NCBI GenBank assembly: GCA_020627965.1
Contig: JAHDFX010000028.1
Location: 1 to 38,924 of the forward strand
Source of the DNA: Saprospiraceae bacterium
GTDB taxonomy: Bacteria > Bacteroidota > Bacteroidia > Chitinophagales > Saprospiraceae
DNA: 38,924 nucleotides
Reading direction: 5' to 3'
Of the stretch, positions 33,712 through 38,924 are shown piece after piece; the stretch's first letter is position 1; each line of letters opens with the position of its first letter. The position numbers and the translations under genes were made by a program. Below the pieces are notes generated by a model. That model was not told the DNA's origin and made no database searches. It saw only the letters and a program-made list of their open reading frames with translations.

Positions 33712-34151
33712 AAAACGGATTTGCACTTCCGAAGTACTAAGTGGTACTTCCAAACAATAAAATTGCTGCGCAAAAATACTAAATTACTCTTTCTGGTAGC
33801 AAAATTGCTGTGGGGAGCTATCAAGAGGTACTGTTCTGGAGTATAATTATTGTAAAGAAGTACTAAATGAAATGGTGTAGAATAAAATTACTATGTGGAG
33901 GTATCTTCTTGTACTTGTCAGGAGTAAATTTATTGAGAGGAAGTAGCACTTAGTACTCCCGAAGTGGAAAGTTGTTTCAGAGAAGTATTAAGTCGAGCTT
34001 ATGAAGTATCAAATTACATCGGGCAAGTGATTAGTCGACCCCTCAAAGTACTAAGTTGATGTAGTAAGCTACTGGTTTAATCTTCTGATGTATTAAATTA
34101 TTTCAAAGAAGTATTAAGCCGGGCTTCAGTACCGGGAAAATTTCGTACCGG
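33712..34151. repeat. Degenerate tandem array, 21 units of 21 bp
   Basis: Aligning on the core AGTAnTAAnTT gives 21 consecutive units. Eight start at 33712, 33733, 33754, 33775, 33796, 33817, 33838 and 33859. After a single one-base deletion, thirteen more run from 33879 to 34131 at exact 21-base steps. The clearest units are at 33733, 33984, 34005, 34047, 34089 and 34110. In the plus frame starting at 33733 most units read as heptads with Lys at the third position (STKWYFQ, TIKLLRK, NTKLLFL, VAKLLWG, AIKRYCS). Several units contain stops, so no intact protein is made. Confidence 0.85.
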
Positions 34152-34204
34152 CGCCTTTAATCACTGCTCGTATGTGTGTGTTCGGCGACTAAAGGCGCCG
34201 GTAC
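34145..34204. repeat. Perfect 15-bp inverted repeat, GC-rich
   Basis: GTACCGGCGCCTTTA (34145-34159) and TAAAGGCGCCGGTAC (34190-34204) are exactly complementary around a 30-base loop. It overlaps the end of the 21-bp array and abuts the terminator at 34206, which repeats the word GGCGC/GCGCC. The GC content is far above its surroundings. It could be a mobile repeat, a protein-binding site or a transcript-stabilising hairpin. Confidence 0.9.
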
Positions 34205-34205
34205 A

Positions 34206-34241
34206 TAAAAAAGCGCCTTTACCTTTCGATAAAGACGCTTT
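34206..34241 (-). terminator. Factor-independent terminator downstream of the protease gene
   Basis: On the minus strand, AAAGCGTCTTTA and TAAAGGCGCTTT form a 12-bp stem with one mismatch around an eight-base loop, followed by a run of Ts. It is about 210 bases past the protease stop (34448) and in the right orientation to end that transcript. Confidence 0.8.
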
Positions 34242-34301
34242 AAAATACCTCTGCATGGTACTATTATTTTGAATCATTTTGTCGTTCTCAGTTGCTCTTC
34301 T

Positions 34302-34411
34302 CACCCTTTTTATTCCCGAAACGGGAAAGCCCCACCCACTTCATAACAAAACTGACCAAAGGGGTTGGGTTTCCCTCCCGATTCCTATCGTGGAAGGGAA
34401 CAAAAAGGGTG
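34302..34411. repeat. Nested 110-bp inverted repeat at the protease 3' end
   Basis: The outer arms CACCCTTTTTATTCCC (34302-34317) and GGGAACAAAAAGGGTG (34396-34411) differ at one position. Inside, GGGAAAGCCCCACCC and GGGGTTGGGTTTCCC continue the pairing with a few mismatches. The result is a long hairpin just beyond the protease stop codon. It may protect the 3' end of the mRNA or be a dispersed palindromic element. Confidence 0.8.
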
Positions 34412-34447
34412 TGCAGAGGCAGACTAGTAACCTGGTTCCATCCATCA

Positions 34448-37400
34448 TTACTGACCACCGTCACACGGTTCGATTTCCCCAGAGAATTCCGCTCCCTGCT
34501 CGACAGAAAAGCCCGATTGTAATATGATACGCTCTTCGGCTTTGTATCCTACATTTACACCAGTGGGGAGCGTGCCGTTGGAATTGACGGTGGTTTTTGC
34601 CTGATATAAACTTCCTGAAACTGTACCGTTGGGCATCAGTAAAGTCGGGCACGGACTGTAATTACAATTGATTAGATTACCATTTTCATCATAATAAGGC
34701 AAATAATCACCTTTTACTTCTATTTCCAGTGTTTCAGTTAGCCCATAAACATCAGTAATGGTGACTTCGTAAAAATCAGCAGTTAAGTCAGTAATTTCGG
34801 GACCAGTATCACCTGTATTCCAGTAATAACTAATAGGAAAAGTACCTCCTACGACATTGACAGTGGCAGTGCCCGGTTGATTACAGTCCACATGAGTAAC
34901 ATTGGCCGTGACGAGCATATTGGTTGCCGAGGGTGAACCTTCCGTTCCTATACCATAGAAATCCAATCCAGAAATCCCATTGATTGAACCATCGGCGTTC
35001 ATACGTAATCCGCTCTGCACCCCAATCTTGGGTGGTTCGCCTGAGGGCAGATCTCCTTCTATTACGATAAAAGTAACTACCGGCCCTATACATTCTTTGT
35101 TGATGCCATCTGTACGGGTAAGGGCGGCATGGTACTGATTACGCAGGGTATCGAATACCGATATAGCCGCCATCGGTTCCAGTGAAGAACCTGTGGTATC
35201 CATACTAACCAAGGCAATAGGCACATCCTCAAAATCCAGTACGAGCGATACGCCGTGGGCTTCTGCCGGAGCGCCATTATCGTCTGTGATATATAGCTCG
35301 TATTGTGGTGTGCCTAAGACACGTACCAATTCATAGTTCACTGGAGAAGAAAGGGTGAATGGGGCATAATTATGTGTCTCCCCAAAATTATCAAGGATGA
35401 CATCTATATCGTCTGTATCGACTATTCCATTACCATCTGCATCTTGGTGTTTGCTGTTGACTCCCTGTACGTCCTGCATCCAGTCGGGGGCATCTTGTGG
35501 TATCCAGTCGGTAGTGGCATCGGGGCGAATGTCTCCTGTGTAACCTTCTGCCACGCCCCAGGTAAGGAGGTCTATTCCGTTGGCTATGCCGTCGTAGTTG
35601 AGGTCGCCAGGGTAGACTTTGGAGACGATTGGGCATATGCCTGCACGAGTGTTGCAGAAATCTTCCCAGGTGGCATCGAAGTTATTTCCGTTACTAATGG
35701 CAGAATTAGTATTCCACGTTGCCCCTAATTGAGTACAAAGAATAGCTAAAGTATCATTATAACAACCGTCTAAATTATTGTTTCTTAAATTCAGTGCCGA
35801 AACAGGAGTATTAATCAGATTTACCGGGATACTGCCAGAAATTTGATTGTCATACAAGTATAATGTACTCAAGCTAGATAGGTTTCCAAGCTCTGAGGGT
35901 ATATTACCACTAATCTGATTTTTTGCTAATGATAAGATTCTTAACTTTTCTAAGTTCCCTAATTCGGGAGGAATATTTCCATTTATTTGATTGGTGGTTA
36001 AGGATAAGACAATAAGACTATTTAAATCACCTAATTCAGGAGGAATTCCGCTTAATAAATTATTATTTAGGTTTAGTGTTGTCAAATTAGTAAGGTTTCC
36101 AATTTCGCAGGGAATAATACCGCTAAGTTGGTTGTTGTATAACCAGAAATCAATTATATTGGTTAGACTTCCGACAGTAGTAGGGATTTCTCCACTAATT
36201 TGATTGAATGAAAGCCATAGACGTTCTAAATTATTGAGGTTTCCTATATCTTGAGGAATAATTCCATTAAGTCCATTATTGGATAATCGAAGTTCTGTTA
36301 CGCAACCATTTTCATTTAGAGTTACCCCATACCAGTTATTTATTGTTAAACTCAGATCCCAGGTGTTTACCCAATTAGTGCCATCTGTAGAATTATACAA
36401 TGCAACTAGAGCAAGTGAATCATTCTGACGACATGGACTATACATGCTGCATATTCCTGTCCCCGTATTCAGAAAATCTTCCCAAGACACATCAAAATTA
36501 TTGCCATTGCTTACAGAAGAATTAGTACCAATAGAAAGGTTTAGTAAGCTAATATTGTAACAGCCACTAAGTTGGTTATTGTATAAAGAGAAAGTCTCTA
36601 AGCTATCTAAATTCCCTAAACCAGCAGGAATACTGCCACTAAGTTGATTATTGCTTAACCTCAAATCTATTAAACTACTTAGATTTTCCAATTCTGAAGG
36701 AATATAACCATATAATTGATTGTCTCGCAGAGATAAACCTGTAAGTTGATTTAAATTCCCTAGCTGAGGAGGTATATTTCCAGACAATTGATTTTCTGAT
36801 AAATACAGCTTATCTAACTTTACCAGACTTCCTAACTCAAAAGGAATTTCACCATTAAGTTGATTTCCATATAAAGACAAGTATCTTAATTCACTTAAAT
36901 TGCCTAGTTCAGGAGGAATATTACCACCTATAAATTGATTATTACCTAAATATAAATACCTTAAATCATTTAAATTGCCTAATTCAGGCGGAATATTTCC
37001 ACTCAGCTGATTATTATATAAATACAAATACTTTAAGTTAACCAAGTTTCCTAATTCTTTTGGAATACTGTCATTGAGTTCATTGTACCCCAAATTTAGA
37101 ATTATTAAATTATACAGCATCCCTAAACTGCTTGGAATATTACCAGTAATTTGAGTGTAGGATATTCGTAAATAAGTTAGACTTTCCATATTTCCTAACT
37201 CAGGGGGAATACTACCACCTAGTTGATAATTATTAGCCAAGTTTAAATACTCAACATTTTTCAAGTCACCTATTTCATATGGGATACTACCGATAAGATT
37301 ATTATAACTCAAATCTAAAAATGTCACTTCTTTTAAGTTATTGAGTATCGAAGGTATATTACCAGATAAGTTATTTCCGATAATATTAACATCATCATCG

Positions 37401-38924
37401 CAATCGAAATCACCATCCATATCAACACAGCTAACACATCCATTCTCATCTATTCCGATTCCATACCACGTTCCCATATCTATACTGTTCGAAAATGTAG
37501 GATTTGCATTGAAAAAAACAGCGTCAGGCCAACCACTATTATTAGTCCAATTATCACCATCTGTGCTTAAGTATAAAGCTCTTAAAGCGATATAATTAGA
37601 CTCTTCACAGCTAGGTTCAGAAGGTGCTACATAAGTGTCAAGTACTTCATGTAAATCCAATCGCCCATTGCTTACACATAATCCTGTCAATTCAGGAGTA
37701 ACAATAGCTGTGTTTAGAATGACTTCTTTGATATCTAAATAAGTTCTACTAGTATCTTGCTCCAATAAAAGGGCACAAGAGCCTGTAACATGTGGTGTAG
37801 CTTGCGAAGTCCCTTCTAGCGTACGATACAAGGATTGTGGAAAGTTAAAAGCACTTAAAATAGAAGTGCCTGGTGCAGCTACATCCACACTATCAGCTCC
37901 ATAATTAGAGCCTAGTCCATTTCCAAAAGTGGCCAGATTACCATTCTGATCTATAGCCGCTACCGAAATAATGTTATCTAAATCATAAGTGGCGGGGTAT
38001 TGTGCCAGATTGGGATTGTCATTATCATAAGCATCATTTCCAGCGGCAGCGACAAAAAGATGTCCTGCTGCCTGGGCATTCTCTATCGCATCATATACAA
38101 CCTGAGAGTAGCGAAAACTTCCCCAGCTATTGTTACTAATCGGCATATTCATCATTACGGCATAATTGATAGCTTCGGCAAGGCTGAAAGCGTCAGATTC
38201 ATTAATCTCAAAACATTTCAGAGCTGCCATCTGCACCTCCCAGGTGACACCAGATATACCTATGCTATTATTGCCTTCCGCACCAATAATACCTGCTACG
38301 TGTGTTCCGTGGAAATAACTGTCTGTCGGGTCATTATTGTTTTCAAAGAAGTCCCAGCCGATAAAGTCATCGGCATAGCCATTATTATCATTGTCTATAC
38401 CATCTATATCATCTTCATCAAATTGCCAGATGCCATTGACTAGTTCCAATACAACACCATCACCATCTGCATCTTCACCGAGGTTTTGCCAGATATTATT
38501 CACCAGATCAGGATGAAACCAGGAGATACCAGAATCAATGACCGCCACTTTTACAGAAGGGCTGCTACTTATGATGTCCCATGCTTCTGGTGCATTAATA
38601 TCTACGCCAGTTGTGGGATTATCAAGCGCCCATTGTTCATTGAATCGGGCATCATTGGGCAGCGTATTTTGTTGTAACGAAGTGGTCATTGGTGCTTCTG
38701 CCAATCGAAAAATGTAGTTCGGTTCTATGTACTCAATATCTGAATGGTAGCGGTATTGCCCAGCCAGTTGTCGAATATCTGTGAGGCTTTGTGCGTCTTC
38801 CACTTCCCATAATTCGACGGCAGTTTGCGGTATGGCTTTTCGGGCAGTAGCTCGCATTTGCGCTTTCAGGTTGTTTTTTTGTACAGCCGTTCTCCCAGGT
38901 TTTAGTTTTACGATGATTTGTCCG
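34448..38924 (-). CDS. Secreted subtilisin-like (S8) protease with LRR, dockerin-like, cohesin-like and SprB modules; 5' end outside window
   Basis: The frame stays open to the right edge: residues before the Met at 38857 (GQIIVKLKPG) belong to an I9-type propeptide, so the true start and signal peptide lie beyond 38924. Counting from that Met, the catalytic triad is Asp108 (VIDSG), His183 (HGTHVAG) and Ser351 (EGTSQATPHV), with oxyanion Asn274 (AAGND). An Asp/Asn-rich Ca-binding insert lies at about 128-180. Two blocks of plant-type LRRs follow (eleven units at about 491-765, seven at about 850-1030), then a dockerin-like module (about 1082-1158), a cohesin-like domain with ALTRTDG (about 1158-1310), a SprB-type repeat (about 1312-1379) and a terminal coathanger-like domain. 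The peroxidase gene downstream shares everything after the enzyme domain. Confidence 0.93.
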   Translation of the reverse strand, partial: GQIIVKLKPGRTAVQKNNLKAQMRATARKAIPQTAVELWEVEDAQSLTDIRQLAGQYRYHSDIEYIEPNYIFRLAEAPMTTSLQQNTLPNDARFNEQWALDNPTTGVDINAPEAWDIISSSPSVKVAVIDSGISWFHPDLVNNIWQNLGEDADGDGVVLELVNGIWQFDEDDIDGIDNDNNGYADDFIGWDFFENNNDPTDSYFHGTHVAGIIGAEGNNSIGISGVTWEVQMAALKCFEINESDAFSLAEAINYAVMMNMPISNNSWGSFRYSQVVYDAIENAQAAGHLFVAAAGNDAYDNDNPNLAQYPATYDLDNIISVAAIDQNGNLATFGNGLGSNYGADSVDVAAPGTSILSAFNFPQSLYRTLEGTSQATPHVTGSCALLLEQDTSRTYLDIKEVILNTAIVTPELTGLCVSNGRLDLHEVLDTYVAPSEPSCEESNYIALRALYLSTDGDNWTNNSGWPDAVFFNANPTFSNSIDMGTWYGIGIDENGCVSCVDMDGDFDCDDDVNIIGNNLSGNIPSILNNLKEVTFLDLSYNNLIGSIPYEIGDLKNVEYLNLANNYQLGGSIPPELGNMESLTYLRISYTQITGNIPSSLGMLYNLIILNLGYNELNDSIPKELGNLVNLKYLYLYNNQLSGNIPPELGNLNDLRYLYLGNNQFIGGNIPPELGNLSELRYLSLYGNQLNGEIPFELGSLVKLDKLYLSENQLSGNIPPQLGNLNQLTGLSLRDNQLYGYIPSELENLSSLIDLRLSNNQLSGSIPAGLGNLDSLETFSLYNNQLSGCYNISLLNLSIGTNSSVSNGNNFDVSWEDFLNTGTGICSMYSPCRQNDSLALVALYNSTDGTNWVNTWDLSLTINNWYGVTLNENGCVTELRLSNNGLNGIIPQDIGNLNNLERLWLSFNQISGEIPTTVGSLTNIIDFWLYNNQLSGIIPCEIGNLTNLTTLNLNNNLLSGIPPELGDLNSLIVLSLTTNQINGNIPPELGNLEKLRILSLAKNQISGNIPSELGNLSSLSTLYLYDNQISGSIPVNLINTPVSALNLRNNNLDGCYNDTLAILCTQLGATWNTNSAISNGNNFDATWEDFCNTRAGICPIVSKVYPGDLNYDGIANGIDLLTWGVAEGYTGDIRPDATTDWIPQDAPDWMQDVQGVNSKHQDADGNGIVDTDDIDVILDNFGETHNYAPFTLSSPVNYELVRVLGTPQYELYITDDNGAPAEAHGVSLVLDFEDVPIALVSMDTTGSSLEPMAAISVFDTLRNQYHAALTRTDGINKECIGPVVTFIVIEGDLPSGEPPKIGVQSGLRMNADGSINGISGLDFYGIGTEGSPSATNMLVTANVTHVDCNQPGTATVNVVGGTFPISYYWNTGDTGPEITDLTADFYEVTITDVYGLTETLEIEVKGDYLPYYDENGNLINCNYSPCPTLLMPNGTVSGSLYQAKTTVNSNGTLPTGVNVGYKAEERIILQSGFSVEQGAEFSGEIEPCDGGQ
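35770..37385. repeat. 72-bp tandem repeats encoding leucine-rich repeats
   Basis: Two blocks of 72-bp units (24 residues; consensus LSGNIPPELGNLxxLxxLxLxxN) repeat at the DNA level. The recurring words are of the type CCTAATTCAGGAGGAATATT, for example at about 35950, 36020, 36895 and 36970. The region is clearly more AT-rich than the protease and dockerin code on either side. Such repeats favour unit gain and loss by slippage or recombination. Confidence 0.85.

Larger units (their letters stand above)
33526..34447. other. 922-bp gene-free region between the two giant genes
   Basis: No credible gene is present. From left to right it holds the peroxidase leader and promoter (about 33526-33600), AT-rich DNA, a 21-bp-period array (33712-34151), a GC-rich inverted repeat (34145-34204), a minus-strand terminator (34206-34241), and a second large inverted repeat (34302-34411) next to the protease stop. 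Small open frames in 34279-34527 overlap the protease end and look accidental. Confidence 0.8.

Noticed and set aside
33733-33846. Intact heptad-repeat protein gene
   Set aside because: The frame is open for only 37 codons, no start or ribosome site is visible, and later units hold several stops. It is kept only as a possible relic.
33712-34151. CRISPR array
   Set aside because: Units follow each other directly with no unique spacers, copies are degenerate, and no cas gene is near.
34279-34527. Plus-strand open frames at the protease 3' end
   Set aside because: They overlap the protease C-terminal code and the nested inverted repeat and have no homology signal.

Overview
The window looks like chromosomal DNA of a moderately AT-rich member of the Bacteroidota, probably a Saprospiria-type marine or filamentous lineage. 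Supporting evidence: a type IX secretion (T9SS) C-terminal sorting domain, SprB-type repeats, DUF4294 and DUF2147 proteins, a MoxR/DUF58/BatA cluster, and promoters fitting the phylum's TTG-N19/20-TAnnTTTG consensus. The genus assignment is inference. I see no tRNA, rRNA, CRISPR array, insertion sequence or prophage block.

Layout. Positions 1-5 kb hold three TPR proteins (two lipoproteins, one secreted) around rnhB, with arrays of a GACCATC/GACTATC heptamer. At 5.0-5.7 kb is an XRE-S24 repressor with LexA-like self-cleavage geometry, divergent from a membrane fatty-acid desaturase, a GT2 glycosyltransferase and a polysaccharide flippase (6.0-10.1 kb); these three probably serve envelope lipid or glycan synthesis. 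A 247-bp non-coding element with terminal inverted repeats lies between the last two. Next come a T9SS cargo protein (10.4-11.5 kb), an 881-residue membrane-anchored propeller protein and a seven-repeat SBBP propeller protein (11.7-15.9 kb).

Positions 16-23.9 kb form a minus-strand cluster: MoxR ATPase, a DUF3298-like secreted protein, a DUF58 protein, a BatD-like protein, BatA and a DUF4132 protein. It is probably one envelope or stress-related AAA+/VWA chaperone system. Then follow recR, a phosphodiester glycosidase-like protein, a DUF4294-DUF2147 pair, a small conserved protein, a long palindromic repeat, an ALDH8-like aldehyde dehydrogenase, and a MerR/B12-type regulator that has lost the cobalamin-ligating His.

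The last 9 kb contain two very large secreted proteins on the minus strand. One is an animal-type heme peroxidase; the other is a subtilisin-like protease whose 5' end runs off the window. Although their enzyme domains are unrelated, they share a C-terminal chassis: plant-type leucine-rich repeats, a dockerin-like Ca-binding module, a cohesin-like beta domain, a SprB repeat and a matching terminal domain. Between them lies a 922-bp non-coding region with a 21-copy, 21-bp-period degenerate tandem array plus three inverted repeats. The shared chassis and this array are the strongest candidates for something undescribed.
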